A DNA stretch of 64,000 nucleotides from NCBI RefSeq assembly GCF_020216525.1, contig NZ_JAIWOY010000002.1, forward strand, positions 1-64,000. Reading direction: 5' to 3'. The DNA is from Nocardioides nematodiphilus (lineage in GTDB: Bacteria; Actinomycetota; Actinomycetes; Propionibacteriales; Nocardioidaceae). Below, piece by piece: positions 41,673 through 50,627 of the stretch (positions are counted from its first letter, which is position 1; the number at the start of each line of letters is the position of its first letter). The notes below the pieces were generated by a model. That model was not told where the DNA came from. It made no database searches and saw only the letters and a list, made by a program, of their open reading frames with translations. The translations under genes were made by a program, and so were the position numbers.

Positions 41673-42745
41673 TCCGGCTCCGCCGGCGCGACCGGCGGGG
41701 CCACGGGCTGGGCGACAGCGGAGGCCTCGGCGATCGCCTGCTGGACGGCGGCGTCGGCCTCGCCACTGCTGCTGAGCTGGGCCTCCCCGGCACCCGGGCC
41801 CAGGTCGACGCGCTTGAAGTCACCGGCGGCCTTGCGAGGCACGCCGAGCGTCGCGTTGAGCGTCGACCCGAGACCCTCGATCGTCTTGGTGAACTCGCTG
41901 GGCAGGATCCAGAGCTTGTTGGCGTCGCCCTGGGCGATCTGCGGGAGCAGCTGGAGGTACTGGTAGGCCAGCAGCGACTGGTCCGGCTGCCCGTCGTGGA
42001 TCGCCTGGAACACGGTCTGGATGGCCTGACCCTCACCCTGGGCACGCAGGATCGCGGCCTCACGGTCACCCTGCGCCGACAGGATCTGCGACTCGCGCGC
42101 ACCCTCGGCGTTGAGGATGGCGGACTGCTTGTTGCCCTCTGCGGTGAGGATCGCGGACTGACGCTGACCCTCCGCGGTGAGGATGAGCGCGCGCTTGTCG
42201 CGGTCAGCGCGCATCTGCTTCTCCATCGCGTCCTTGATGGAGGCCGGCGGGTCGATGCTCTTCACCTCGACGCGCTTGACCTTGATGCCCCAGCGGCCGG
42301 TGGCCTCGTCGAGGACGGTCGCGAGCCCGCTGTTGATGCGCTCACGGCTGGTCAGCGTCTGCTCGAGGTCCATCCCGCCGGCGATGTTGCGCAGGGTGGT
42401 CATGGTGAGCTGCTCGACCGCGGTGATGTAGTTCGCGATCTCGTACGTCGCGGCGACCGGGTCGATGATCTGGAAGTAGATGACCGTGTCGATCGAGACG
42501 GTCAGGTTGTCCTCGGTGATGACCGGCTGCGGCGGGAAGGTGACGACCTGCTCGCGCAGGTCGGCCTTGTAGCGAAGGTTGTCGATGAACGGCACGATCA
42601 CGTTGAGGCCGGGGTTGAGCGTCGCCTTGTACTTGCCGAACCGCTCGACGATCCCGGCACGTGCCTGCGGCACGATCTTGACCGTCTTGGCCAGCAGCAC
42701 CATCGCAAACAGCACGATCAGTGCGAGCAGGATCAGGATCTCCAC
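41657..42745 (-). CDS. SPFH/Band 7 membrane protein (QmcA/HflK-like)
   Basis: 362 residues. An N-terminal helix (ILILLALIVLFAMVLLAKTV), the Band 7 domain (IVPQARAGIVERFGKYKATLNPGLNVIVPFIDNL), and a long helical region with ILTAEGQRQSAILTAEGNKQSAILNAEGARESQIL repeats (coiled coil) lead to a C-terminal flexible acidic end. Such proteins form ring-like membrane scaffolds. It is followed downstream only by the convergent hydrolase (16-bp overlap) and is preceded by an NfeD-type gene, the standard pairing. Confidence 0.93.
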   Translation of the reverse strand: MEILILLALIVLFAMVLLAKTVKIVPQARAGIVERFGKYKATLNPGLNVIVPFIDNLRYKADLREQVVTFPPQPVITEDNLTVSIDTVIYFQIIDPVAATYEIANYITAVEQLTMTTLRNIAGGMDLEQTLTSRERINSGLATVLDEATGRWGIKVKRVEVKSIDPPASIKDAMEKQMRADRDKRALILTAEGQRQSAILTAEGNKQSAILNAEGARESQILSAQGDREAAILRAQGEGQAIQTVFQAIHDGQPDQSLLAYQYLQLLPQIAQGDANKLWILPSEFTKTIEGLGSTLNATLGVPRKAAGDFKRVDLGPGAGEAQLSSSGEADAAVQQAIAEASAVAQPVAPPVAPAEPDQPST

Positions 42746-42754
42746 GATTGCTCC

Positions 42755-43216
42755 TCAGCTCTCCAACGTCGCAACAGGATGAACGTATGCGGTGGCGCCC
42801 TTGATCCGCAGCACTTCGACGGTGCTCCCGGCAGGGATGACGAGCGTGTCGTCGTACGGGAGCGCCGTCCAGTACGAGCCGTCGATCTTGATCTGCCCCG
42901 GCGTGGCGGCACTCAAACGCTCGGAGATCACGACCTGCTTGCCGAGCAGGCCGGCGGCGCCGAGGACGAGGTCCGGGCCGGCGTGCAGCATCGCGACCAC
43001 GCCGGGTCGGACCACCGCGAGCATGGCGACCGAGGCGATCGCGAAGACGACGACCTGGACGGCCAGGCTGTCGGTGGCGAACGAGGTCAACATCGCCGCC
43101 AGCGCGCCGACCGCGAACATCTCCAGGATCAGGTCGAGACTCGCCAGCTCACAGATCGTGAGGATGATCGAGAGCCCGAGCCACCCCGCCCATTGGTTGT
43201 CGCCCAGCCACTCCAT
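42755..43216 (-). CDS. NfeD-family membrane protein
   Basis: 153 residues: three N-terminal helices (WLGLSIILTICELASL, MFAVGALAAMLTSFA, VVVFAIASVAMLAVV) and a C-terminal OB-fold domain (LLGKQVVISERLSAATPGQIKIDGSYWTALPYDD). NfeD proteins pair with SPFH proteins; the partner gene starts 10 bp downstream. It is the short form without the N-terminal ClpP-like protease. Confidence 0.93.
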   Translation of the reverse strand: MEWLGDNQWAGWLGLSIILTICELASLDLILEMFAVGALAAMLTSFATDSLAVQVVVFAIASVAMLAVVRPGVVAMLHAGPDLVLGAAGLLGKQVVISERLSAATPGQIKIDGSYWTALPYDDTLVIPAGSTVEVLRIKGATAYVHPVATLES

Positions 43217-43251
43217 GATCCGACACTAGACCGGCGGACCACGCGGTGGGG

Positions 43252-44052
43252 TCAGACAGCGCGACGAGGTGCTCGTCGACGGGCCGAGTAGCGTCCGTCG
43301 GCCCGGTCGAGGACCAGCGGCATGCCGAACGTACGCGACAGGTTGGCCTCGGTGAGCTCGGTGTCGATCAGGCCGGCGGCGATCAGCTGACCGCGGCGCA
43401 GCATGAGCACGTGGGTGAAGCCCGGCGGGATCTCCTCGACGTGATGGCTGACCAGGACCGTGGCCGGCGAGTCGGGGTCGTAGGCCAGCGTCGAGAGCGT
43501 CGAGACCAGGTCCTCGCGGCCACCGAGGTCGAGGCCCGCGGCAGGCTCGTCGAGCAGCAGCAGCTCCGGGTCGACCATCAGCGCGCGGGCGATCTGGACA
43601 CGCTTGCGCTCCCCCTCGGACAAGGTGCCGAACTGGCGCTCGGCGAGGTGCGCGATGCCGACCTCCACGAGCAGCGACTCAGCGCGCTCGTGGTCGATCT
43701 CGTCGTACTGCTCGCGCCAGCGGCCGTAGATGCCGTACGACGCGGTGACGATGACGTCGCGCACGGTCTCGTCGTTGGGGATGCGCCCGGCGAGGGCGGC
43801 ACTGGTGACGCCGATGCGCGGTCGGATCTCGCTGAGGTCGACGCGGCCCAGGCGCTCCTCGAGGATGTCGACGGTGCCGGAGGTCGGGTGCATCTGCGCG
43901 GCCGCGATCTGCATCAGGGTGGTCTTGCCTGCGCCGTTGGGGCCGAGGATGACCCAGCGCTCGTCCTCCTCGACCCGCCAGCTCACGGTGTCGAGCAGCA
44001 GGCTCTGCCCGCGGCGGACGGTGACGTCGACGAGATCGAGGACAGCGGCCAT
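43252..44052 (-). CDS. Cytosolic ABC ATPase (no membrane partner)
   Basis: 266 residues. Walker A is LGPNGAGKTTLMQIAA, the signature is LSEGERKRVQIARALM, Walker B is LLLLDEPAAGLDLGG and the H-loop is VLVSHHVEEIP. The lack of a permease gene and the phrase HVEEIPPGFTHVLMLRRGQLIAAG are typical of ModF/YlmA-like ATPases found widely in actinobacteria. The role is unknown. The start ATG 44052 fits the first beta strand. Confidence 0.9.
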   Translation of the reverse strand: MAAVLDLVDVTVRRGQSLLLDTVSWRVEEDERWVILGPNGAGKTTLMQIAAAQMHPTSGTVDILEERLGRVDLSEIRPRIGVTSAALAGRIPNDETVRDVIVTASYGIYGRWREQYDEIDHERAESLLVEVGIAHLAERQFGTLSEGERKRVQIARALMVDPELLLLDEPAAGLDLGGREDLVSTLSTLAYDPDSPATVLVSHHVEEIPPGFTHVLMLRRGQLIAAGLIDTELTEANLSRTFGMPLVLDRADGRYSARRRAPRRAV

Positions 44053-44172
44053 GGCGTAAAGGTATCGACTGGGCGACGGAGCGAGCGCATCGGGCACTTG
44101 CGCCCGGTTGCCGCGAGCGATCGAGCCGGCGAGCGATGGAGCCAGCGCGCGCAGCGCGCTAGGGTCCGGGCC

Positions 44173-44913
44173 GTGACTCCCGCCCCGCCCGCACTCCGCC
44201 TCGCCTGGTGGGGTACGGCCTGGCTGCGCGGCCAGGTCGTCACCGACCTGATGCTCGACGCGGTGATCGACGACGACGCGACCCACACCATCGCCGGTCT
44301 CGCCACCCTCGGGCTCACCGACTCCGAGGCCGCCGAGACGCTCGTCGGCGGGCTCGGGCGACTGCGCGCGGAGGGCGCCTCCACGCTGGGCGTCGCGTAT
44401 CCGGCCGAAGGCGACGCGGTCGGTCTCGGCGGTCCGCCCGCCTTCAACCACGCCGCCCTCGAGGCCGGCGAGGCGGTCGTGACCGATGCGGGCATCGGGC
44501 TCGTGCCCGTGCGGGTCGGCGCGGTGCTCACCTGGCACGCGTACGCGGCTCAGCGCCGGCAGCTGCCGGACGTGGGCGAGGCCGATCGCGGTCTGCGGGC
44601 CGCGCTCGTCGAGACGACCCAGACCCTCGCCGACCTCGATGTGGCCAAGTGGCGCCCCGAGGTCGCCGACCGGCTGATGAACCTGCGTCATCGCACCCAT
44701 CTCGCCGCCCCGCCCGGCGCGCCCGAGCGTTGCGTCGACCTCGCCGAGCGCGGCCTGCAGGCCGCCGAGATCGTCGAGCTGGCGCTCGAGGACGACGGCG
44801 CCGCGCTGTCCGCGTACGAGATGAACGCCCGGCGCGACGCGCTGCTCCCCCTCGACCGGGCGGCCCGCCGCGCGCTCACCGCCTCGGGGTCTCCGGAAGT
44901 CTGGCCTGGCTAG
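44173..44913 (+). CDS. Conserved protein of unknown function
   Basis: 246 residues from GTG 44173. It begins ALRLAWWGTAWLRGQVVTDLMLDAV and continues with a helical, Ala/Glu-rich sequence containing VGLGGPPAFNHAALEAGEAVV and the late stretch LPLDRAARRALTASGSPEVW. There is no signal peptide, membrane helix or known catalytic motif. It lies 26 bp before serB and may be co-transcribed. I do not recognise the family. Confidence 0.7.
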   Translation: MTPAPPALRLAWWGTAWLRGQVVTDLMLDAVIDDDATHTIAGLATLGLTDSEAAETLVGGLGRLRAEGASTLGVAYPAEGDAVGLGGPPAFNHAALEAGEAVVTDAGIGLVPVRVGAVLTWHAYAAQRRQLPDVGEADRGLRAALVETTQTLADLDVAKWRPEVADRLMNLRHRTHLAAPPGAPERCVDLAERGLQAAEIVELALEDDGAALSAYEMNARRDALLPLDRAARRALTASGSPEVWPG

Positions 44914-44938
44914 TTCTGCCGATAGTCTTGGCCGCGCC

Positions 44939-46159
44939 ATGGCTGAAGCACCCGACACCCTGCTGATCACGCTCACCGGCCGTGACCGGCCCGGCGTGAC
45001 GTCCTCGACCCTCGCCACCCTGGCGCTCGCCGGAGTCGACGTGGTCGACCTGGAGCAGATCGTGCTCCGCGGGCGGCTCGTGCTCGGCCTGCTGGTCACC
45101 GCTCCCGCCGACGCCGCCTCCGCCGACGCGCTGCGCACCGCGATCGAGGAGACCGCCCACGCGCTCGAGATGTCGGTCGAGATCGAGCCCGGGACCGGCG
45201 ACACCCCGCGCCGCTCCCGTGAGCGTGCCCACGTCACCGTGCTCGGCATGCCGCTCAAGGCCGCCGCGATGGCCGCGGTCACCCGCCGGATCGCCTCCGC
45301 TGGCGCCAACATCGACCAGATCGTCCGGATGGCGCGCTACCCGGTCACCGCGTTCGACCTGCACGTCTCGGGCGCCTCGCAGGAGGTGCTGCGCACCGAG
45401 CTGGCCGTCGAGGCCGCCGCGCAGGGCATCGACATCGCCGTCCAACCGGAGAACATCCAGCGCCGCGGCCAGAAGCTGATCGTGATGGACGTCGACTCGA
45501 CCCTCATCGACGGCGAGGTGATCGAGATGATCGCCGCCCACGCCGGCTGCGAGGACGAGGTCGCCCGGGTCACCGAGGCCGCCATGCGCGGCGAGCTGGA
45601 CTTCGAGGAGTCGCTGCGCGCCCGCGTGGCGCTGCTGAAGGGCGTGCCCGCCTCCGCGCTGGACCAGGTCTACGAGTCGATCCAGCTCAACCCGGGCGCA
45701 CGCACGATGGTCCGGACGCTGCGTCGGCTCGGCTACCGCTTCGCGATCGTCTCCGGCGGCTTCTCGCAGATCACCGACCGCCTCGCCGAGGACCTCGGCA
45801 TCCACTACGCCCGCGCCAACGAGCTCGAGATCGTGGACGGCGTGCTGACCGGCAACGTCGTCGGCAAGGTCGTCGACCGCGCCGCCAAGGCCGAGGCGCT
45901 GCGCGAGTACGCCACCGAGCTGGGCCTGCCCCAGTCGGCCACCATCGCCATCGGCGACGGCGCCAACGATCTCGACATGCTGGCCGCCGCCGGCCTGGGC
46001 GTGGCCTACAACGCCAAGCCGGCCGTACGGGCCGCGGCGCACACGGCCGTCAACGTGCCGTACCTGGACACGATCATGTACCTGCTGGGCATCACCCGCG
46101 AGGAGATCGAGGCCGCCGACGCCGAGGCCGGCATCGTCACTCCGGCACCTGTGCTCTGA
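44939..46159 (+). CDS. serB: Phosphoserine phosphatase with ACT-like N terminus
   Basis: 406 residues. Two ACT-type repeats (about 8-85 and 97-175; LLITLTGRDRPGVTSSTLATL, VTVLGMPLKAAAMAAVTRRI) precede the HAD domain. HAD motif I is VMDVDSTLIDGEV (nucleophile Asp), motif II is AIVSGGFSQI, and motif III/IV is AKAEALREYA with AIGDGANDLDMLAAAGLGVA. It performs the last step of serine synthesis. A tandem repeat array starts 15 bp after the stop. Confidence 0.96.
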   Translation: MAEAPDTLLITLTGRDRPGVTSSTLATLALAGVDVVDLEQIVLRGRLVLGLLVTAPADAASADALRTAIEETAHALEMSVEIEPGTGDTPRRSRERAHVTVLGMPLKAAAMAAVTRRIASAGANIDQIVRMARYPVTAFDLHVSGASQEVLRTELAVEAAAQGIDIAVQPENIQRRGQKLIVMDVDSTLIDGEVIEMIAAHAGCEDEVARVTEAAMRGELDFEESLRARVALLKGVPASALDQVYESIQLNPGARTMVRTLRRLGYRFAIVSGGFSQITDRLAEDLGIHYARANELEIVDGVLTGNVVGKVVDRAAKAEALREYATELGLPQSATIAIGDGANDLDMLAAAGLGVAYNAKPAVRAAAHTAVNVPYLDTIMYLLGITREEIEAADAEAGIVTPAPVL

Positions 46160-46174
46160 GGTGCTTGCGCCTCG

Positions 46175-46617
46175 CCAAAAGGTCACCGTGACTGTTTGAG
46201 GTGGGAGTGACCTTTCGCAACGGTCACCCTCGGCCCAAGAGGTCACCGTGACCGTTTGAGGCGAACGTGACCCCTCGCAACGGTCACCCTCGGCCCAAGA
46301 GGTCACCGTGACCGTTTGAGGCGAACGTGACCCTTCGCAACGGTCACCCTCGGCCAAAAGGTCACCGTGACCGTTTGAGGCGAACGTGACCCTTCGCAAT
46401 GGTCACCCTCGGCCCAAGAGGTCACCGTGACCGTTTGAGGCGAACGTGACCCTTCGCAACGGTCACCCTCGGCCAAAAGGTCACCGTGACCGTTTGAGGC
46501 GAACGTGACCCTTCGCAATGGTCACCCTCGGCCCAAGAGGTCACCGTGACCGTTTGAGGCGAACGTGACCCTTCGCAACGGTCACCCTCGGCCCAAAAGG
46601 TCACCGTGACCTTTTGG
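46175..46617. repeat. Tandem array of 59-60 bp palindromic units (7 units plus end)
   Basis: Eight copies of the palindrome GGTCACCGTGAC start at 46181, 46241, 46301, 46360, 46420, 46479, 46539 and 46599, a period of 59-60 bp. Each unit also holds GTGACC-N9-GGTCAC, a second inverted repeat with loop CTTCGCAAC (or a T variant). The array fills the whole gap between the convergent serB and AbiEi-like genes. It opens with CCAAAAGGTCAC, and its final palindrome at 46593-46617 is perfect, with 12-bp arms CCAAAAGGTCAC around one C. Units differ at few positions (CAAGAG/AAAAG, CAACG/CAATG), so they were amplified recently. Confidence 0.95.
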
Positions 46618-46633
46618 AGGGCGCGCAGCCACG

Positions 46634-47575
46634 TCAGCCCCGCGCGCGGATCCCGGCCTCGCCGAGGACAGTCGCGAGCAGGTCTCGACGCAGCGCGACG
46701 TCCCAGCCCCAGCGCACGGCACGTGGGCGATGGTGCCGTACGCGGTCCTCACGTTGCTTCTCGTCCCAGAGCACGTCCTCTGGCGAGCGACCGCCGTTGA
46801 TCTCGCTGCGGAAGTACTTGCCCCTGCCGTCGAACTCTCCGAAGACGCCCAGCTCCGGCCAGTCGAAGTCGACGATGTCGGACCCACCGACGTCCCCGCC
46901 GCGCGGGAATGCGACCTGGAGGTCGGGCAGTGGGACGCCGAGCAGATGCATCTGCCCTCGGCTCAGGCTCTCGCCGGCCGAACCGGAACGCGCGTCGGCA
47001 GCCAGCAGATGCTTGCGGGCCTTGTCCCCGCCGCGCATCCCCTTCGGGATCATCGCGACCAGGCGCTCCACGGTGCCTCTGGCCGATGGATCGCTCGCAG
47101 GCTCCGGGTTCAGCGCGGCAACCAGGTGATCGAGCGGCAGCAGGACCCGGGGAAGTGGCAGCTTCGCGGCCAGGTGGATGGCGGTCCATTCGCGGGACAC
47201 CACCCGGAGGCCGGCGACCTCGGCGACGTCCTCCTCGGCGAGGGCCCGGCGATGGACGAGCACACCGGCAGCCGTACGGCGCGCCTTGCCCGCCCGGTTC
47301 GTATGGACCAGGGCGCCATCGATCTTGAGAAGGGGTGCACCCCACAGCGCCGCGGCTGACTCGTCGCAGATCACCATCGGCTCCGTCCGCGCCTCGACGG
47401 CCGCCTGGATGCGCAGCAGGTAGTCGTCCTGAGGCGTCAGCGGCATCGCGGCCGGGCGGTAGTAGCCACGTCGCACCCGCTTCAGGTCGCGGTCGAGATG
47501 CGGCGGCTCCCCGCCCTCAAGCCGGCGGACCCGACTCGAGACGAGCAGCTCTCGCGGCGTGGGCACGGTGGTCAT
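46634..47575 (-). CDS. AbiEi-like/DUF559 (PD-(D/E)XK-type) protein
   Basis: About 313 residues from ATG 47575 (47593 also possible). An N-terminal winged-helix-like part (LLVSSRVRRLEGG ... LKRVRRGYYRPA) resembles AbiEi antitoxin heads. The C-terminal region DIVDFDWPELGVFGEFDGRGKYF ... DEKQREDRVR resembles DUF559/very-short-patch-repair nuclease-like folds, with Asp, Glu-x-Asp and a late Lys/Glu as possible catalytic residues. Many actinobacterial genomes carry multiple copies of this type with unknown function. It is flanked on both sides by the same palindromic repeat family, which covers its promoter. Confidence 0.7.
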   Translation of the reverse strand: MTTVPTPRELLVSSRVRRLEGGEPPHLDRDLKRVRRGYYRPAAMPLTPQDDYLLRIQAAVEARTEPMVICDESAAALWGAPLLKIDGALVHTNRAGKARRTAAGVLVHRRALAEEDVAEVAGLRVVSREWTAIHLAAKLPLPRVLLPLDHLVAALNPEPASDPSARGTVERLVAMIPKGMRGGDKARKHLLAADARSGSAGESLSRGQMHLLGVPLPDLQVAFPRGGDVGGSDIVDFDWPELGVFGEFDGRGKYFRSEINGGRSPEDVLWDEKQREDRVRHHRPRAVRWGWDVALRRDLLATVLGEAGIRARG

Positions 47576-47645
47576 GCATCGAGGCTCTGCCATCGCCCGC
47601 CGGTTCGGTAGCCCGGAGTCGGGATCTGTGGATAAGACCCGGACG

Positions 47646-47729
47646 CCAAAAGGTCACCGTGACCCTTTGGCCCGAGAGTGACCCTTCAGAACGGTCACTC
47701 TCGTCGCCAACGGTCACGGTGACCTTTTG
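47646..47729. repeat. Second copy of the GGTCAC palindromic element
   Basis: It contains GGTCACCGTGACC, then GTGACC-N9-GGTCAC (loop CTTCAGAAC), and ends with GGTCACGGTGACC followed by TTTTG. Opening (CCAAAAGGTCAC) and closing (GTGACCTTTTG) ends match those of the larger array at 46175-46617, but only one unit is present. It lies in the gap between the start of the AbiEi-like gene and the end of the MFS gene. Confidence 0.9.
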
Positions 47730-47745
47730 CGGCTGGGGGTGAGCC

Positions 47746-49176
47746 TCAAGCCGTACGACGGTGCGGGATGCCGACCGCGACCGCGGCGGCGAGCGCTGCG
47801 GCGATCGCGCACATCAGGAACAGCTCGCGGTACGCGTCGAGTGACGGCAGCGCGAAGTCGCCCACCATGATCACGCTGCCGGCCAGGATGCTGCTGCCGA
47901 TGGCGCTGGCCAGCGAGCTGCCGAGGGACCGCGCCAGCGAGTTGAGCCCGTTGGCCGCCGCGAGCTCGTGGACGGGGGTGTTCGCGTTGATGATCGACGG
48001 CAGCGCGGCGTAGCCGATGCCGGTCCCGATGCCGATGATCGTCGAGCCGACGATGATGTGCCACAGCTCGGCGTGGACCGTCATCCGGAAGACGAAGCCC
48101 GCCGCGACGATGATCGCGCCGAGGGACAGCGTCTGCGGCCCGCCTCGCGAGCCGATCAGCTTGGCCGCGACCGGCGCGAAGAGCAGCATCATCAGACCAC
48201 TGGGCAGCATCGCCAGTCCGCCGACGACCAGGGAGGAGCCGAAGCCGTAGCCGGTCGCCTCCGGCGCCTCGACGTACGCCGCCGTGCCGATGAAGGAGGC
48301 GAAGAGCGCGAAGCCGAACAGGATCGAGGCCAGGTTCGCCAGGATGATCGGCTTGCGGCGCAGCGCGACCAGGTCGACCAGCGGCTGCTTGATCCGGGTC
48401 TGCGACCACACGAACACGACGAGCAGTACGACGGACGAGCCCAGCAGCGTCCACACGCGGCCCGAGCCCCAGCCCCACTGCGAGCCCTGGCTCAGCGGCA
48501 GCAGCAGGCACACGAGTCCTCCGGCGAGGATCACGGTGCCGAGGATGTCGACCTTGCCGCCGGCGCGGTTCGGCGACTCGGGGACGATGGTGAGGATGCC
48601 GATGAACGCGAGCAGGCCCACGCCCGACGTGATCCAGAAGAGGGCATGGAAGTCGGCGTGCTCCGCGACCAGGCCGGCCAGCGGCAGGCCGAGCGCGCCG
48701 CCGACACCGAGCATGGCGCTGATCAGCGCGACGGCGCTGCCGACGCGCTCCTTGGGCAGCAGGCCTGCGAGCAGCGAGATGCCGAGCGGGATCGCCGCCG
48801 ACGACATGCCCTGGACGGCGCGGCCGGCGATCAGGAGCGGGACGTTGGAGGTCAGCGCGGTCAGCAGCGAGCCGGCGACGAGCGCGCCGATCGCGACGAG
48901 GAGCAGGAGCCGCTTGCCGAACATGTCGCCCAGGCGACCCATCACCGGCACCGAGACGGCGCCCACGAGCAGGGTCGAGGTCAGCAGCCAGCTCACGTTG
49001 CTCGAGCTGGTGTGCAGATCGGCAGGCAGCTCACCGAGCACCGGGATCAGCAGCGACTGGGCGAGCGAGACGACGAGGGCACCCAGGCCGACGACGAGGA
49101 GCTCGAGCCGGGCGCGACCCGGCGAGGTGTGCGAGGCGATCTCGGCGTCGTTGACGCCGGTCGGCTGGTGCTGCAT
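47746..49176 (-). CDS. MFS drug exporter (DHA2-like)
   Basis: About 476 residues from ATG 49176, with some 13-14 helices. The motif A loop between helices 2 and 3 is GRLGDMFGKRLLLL, and helix 5 carries GVGGALGLPLAGLVAEH (motif C, the antiporter signature). A large second half begins with ILANLASILFGFALFASF. The fold fits proton-drug antiporters of the EmrB/QacA class; the drug is unknown. A single regulator is not seen nearby. It is read from 49.2 kb towards the repeat element. Confidence 0.9.
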   Translation of the reverse strand: MQHQPTGVNDAEIASHTSPGRARLELLVVGLGALVVSLAQSLLIPVLGELPADLHTSSSNVSWLLTSTLLVGAVSVPVMGRLGDMFGKRLLLLVAIGALVAGSLLTALTSNVPLLIAGRAVQGMSSAAIPLGISLLAGLLPKERVGSAVALISAMLGVGGALGLPLAGLVAEHADFHALFWITSGVGLLAFIGILTIVPESPNRAGGKVDILGTVILAGGLVCLLLPLSQGSQWGWGSGRVWTLLGSSVVLLVVFVWSQTRIKQPLVDLVALRRKPIILANLASILFGFALFASFIGTAAYVEAPEATGYGFGSSLVVGGLAMLPSGLMMLLFAPVAAKLIGSRGGPQTLSLGAIIVAAGFVFRMTVHAELWHIIVGSTIIGIGTGIGYAALPSIINANTPVHELAAANGLNSLARSLGSSLASAIGSSILAGSVIMVGDFALPSLDAYRELFLMCAIAAALAAAVAVGIPHRRTA

Positions 49177-49268
49177 GAAGGGCCTTCCCAATTGGTTGAC
49201 CGCGACAACCTACAGCCAGCGAGTAAAGAAGAGAAAGCGGCGGACACCTCGCGCGATCGAGGCGGGGA

Positions 49269-50318
49269 TCAGGGCATCAGCTCCGAGAGCAGCGCGACGT
49301 CACGCAGCAGCGCGGCGGCACTGCGGACGACGGGTACGGCCGCCACCGCTCCGGAGCCCTCCCCGAGGCGCAGCCCGAGGTCGAGCAGCGGCTCCAGACC
49401 CATCGTCGACAGCGCGAGCGACTGCGCCGGCTCGGTGGAGCGATGCCCGGCGGCGAACCAGGCGGCCGCGCCGGGCGCGATCCGGTCGGCGGTGAGGGCG
49501 CACGCGACACTCATCAGCCCGTCGAGGAGCACGGGTACGCCGGCGTTCGCGGCCTCGAGCATGAAGCCGACGGTGGCGGCGAGGTCGGCGCTGCTGACCG
49601 CCTGGAGGGTCTGGATCGGGTCCTCGAGGCGCTCCCCCGCACGCTGGATCGCCGCGTCGACGATCTCGGTCTTGCGGCTCAGACCGGCGTCGTCGACACC
49701 GGTCCCGCGACCGACGACCTCCGCGGCGGGCAGGCCGAGCGCGGCGGCGATCATCGTCGCTGCCGGCGTGGTGTTGCCGATGCCCATGTCGCCGCTGATC
49801 AGCAGCTGTGCGCCTGCGGCGATCTCCTCACGCGCGACCGCCGCGCCGGCCGCCAGCGCCGCCTGCGTCTCCTCTGCGCTGAGCGCGTCCTCGAGGTGGA
49901 TCGCCCCCGAGCCGCGGCGCACCTTGTGCGCCTGCAGCGCGGCTCGTACGTCGTCGGCGAGGTCGGCGAACTCCTCGTCGACGCCGAGGTCGAGCACCCG
50001 TACGCTCACGCCGTGGGCGCGTGCGATCGCGCACGCGCCGGAGCGGCCGACGAGGAAGGTGCGGACCATCGCGCCGGTGATCTCGGCCGGGAAGGCCGAG
50101 ACGCCGTGGGCGGCGACGCCGTGGTCGCCGGCGAAGATCACCATCCGTACGTCCTCGACCGGTGCCGGCGGGACCTGGCCCTGGGTCGCGGCGACCCAGA
50201 CGCCGAGCTCTCCGAGTCGGCCGAGGGCCCCGGGCGGGGTGGCGAGTCCGGCGAGACGCTCGGCGGCCTCCGCACGGACGGCGGCGGAAGGGGCGGCGAT
50301 CGAGGTCGGGAGTGTCAT
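49269..50318 (-). CDS. cobT: Nicotinate-nucleotide:dimethylbenzimidazole phosphoribosyltransferase
   Basis: 349 residues. The diagnostic motifs are TPPGALGRLGELGVWVAA (substrate loop), VIFAGDHGVAAHGVSAFPAEITGAM, LLISGDMGIGNTTPAATMIAAAL and GLMSVACALTADRIAPGAAAWFAAGHRSTEPAQSLAL with the catalytic Glu near its end. It activates the lower-ligand base of cobalamin. ATG 50318 is downstream of a cobalamin riboswitch. No other cob genes lie in the window. Confidence 0.95.
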   Translation of the reverse strand: MTLPTSIAAPSAAVRAEAAERLAGLATPPGALGRLGELGVWVAATQGQVPPAPVEDVRMVIFAGDHGVAAHGVSAFPAEITGAMVRTFLVGRSGACAIARAHGVSVRVLDLGVDEEFADLADDVRAALQAHKVRRGSGAIHLEDALSAEETQAALAAGAAVAREEIAAGAQLLISGDMGIGNTTPAATMIAAALGLPAAEVVGRGTGVDDAGLSRKTEIVDAAIQRAGERLEDPIQTLQAVSSADLAATVGFMLEAANAGVPVLLDGLMSVACALTADRIAPGAAAWFAAGHRSTEPAQSLALSTMGLEPLLDLGLRLGEGSGAVAAVPVVRSAAALLRDVALLSELMP

Positions 50319-50439
50319 GCGGATGTCCTTCGGTGCGGGTGGCGCGGAAGGCACCCGGCCGCGGACAGCAGACGAGGGATCGCTGTGAGGTCGGTGAGGC
50401 TCCCGCTCGGATTCGCCACGCGGACGGGCCTGACCGCGT

Positions 50440-50615
50440 GAACTGGCGGGAGGCCGGTCTTCGGACTCACCCGGTCTCTGACGGATCAGAGCCGGGATTA
50501 CCGCAGCGGGCCTGTGCCGGAGTCTCACCGGCTTCCCAGATTCTCCCCAGCCACCGTCGCCACCGTCTCCGATGGGTGGGCCGTTGGGGCACCTCTCGCC
50601 TTACGGCCGCAACGA
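50440..50615 (-). promoter_or_regulatory. Cobalamin riboswitch upstream of cobT
   Basis: On the minus strand the leader shows the conserved core GGGAAGCCGGTGAGACTCCG followed by GCACAGGCCCGCTGCGGTAA, the signature J/P region of cobalamin riboswitches. GGTGAGTCCGAAGACCGGCC-like sequence, equivalent to the B12 box region, follows nearer the gene. It sits about 120 bp before cobT and should repress it when B12 is abundant. Confidence 0.9.
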
Positions 50616-50627
50616 TAGCGTCCCGGA

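Noticed and set aside
40901..43291. 796-codon plus-strand frame
   Set aside because: It overlaps the hydrolase in another frame and runs antisense to the SPFH and NfeD genes.
44053..44172. Regulatory repeats before the unknown gene at 44173
   Set aside because: The GCGAGCGAT-GAGCC words are short, imperfect and similar to common GC-rich intergenic filler elsewhere in the window.
44876..46604. Proteins encoded by the tandem repeat on the minus strand
   Set aside because: The frames are repetitive by-products of the array and the strand opposite serB; they have no plausible start or domain.
46175..46617. CRISPR array
   Set aside because: The whole 60-bp unit repeats, with no unique spacers, and no cas gene is nearby.
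47968..50388. 806-codon plus-strand frame
   Set aside because: Antisense to the MFS and cobT genes; no domain.
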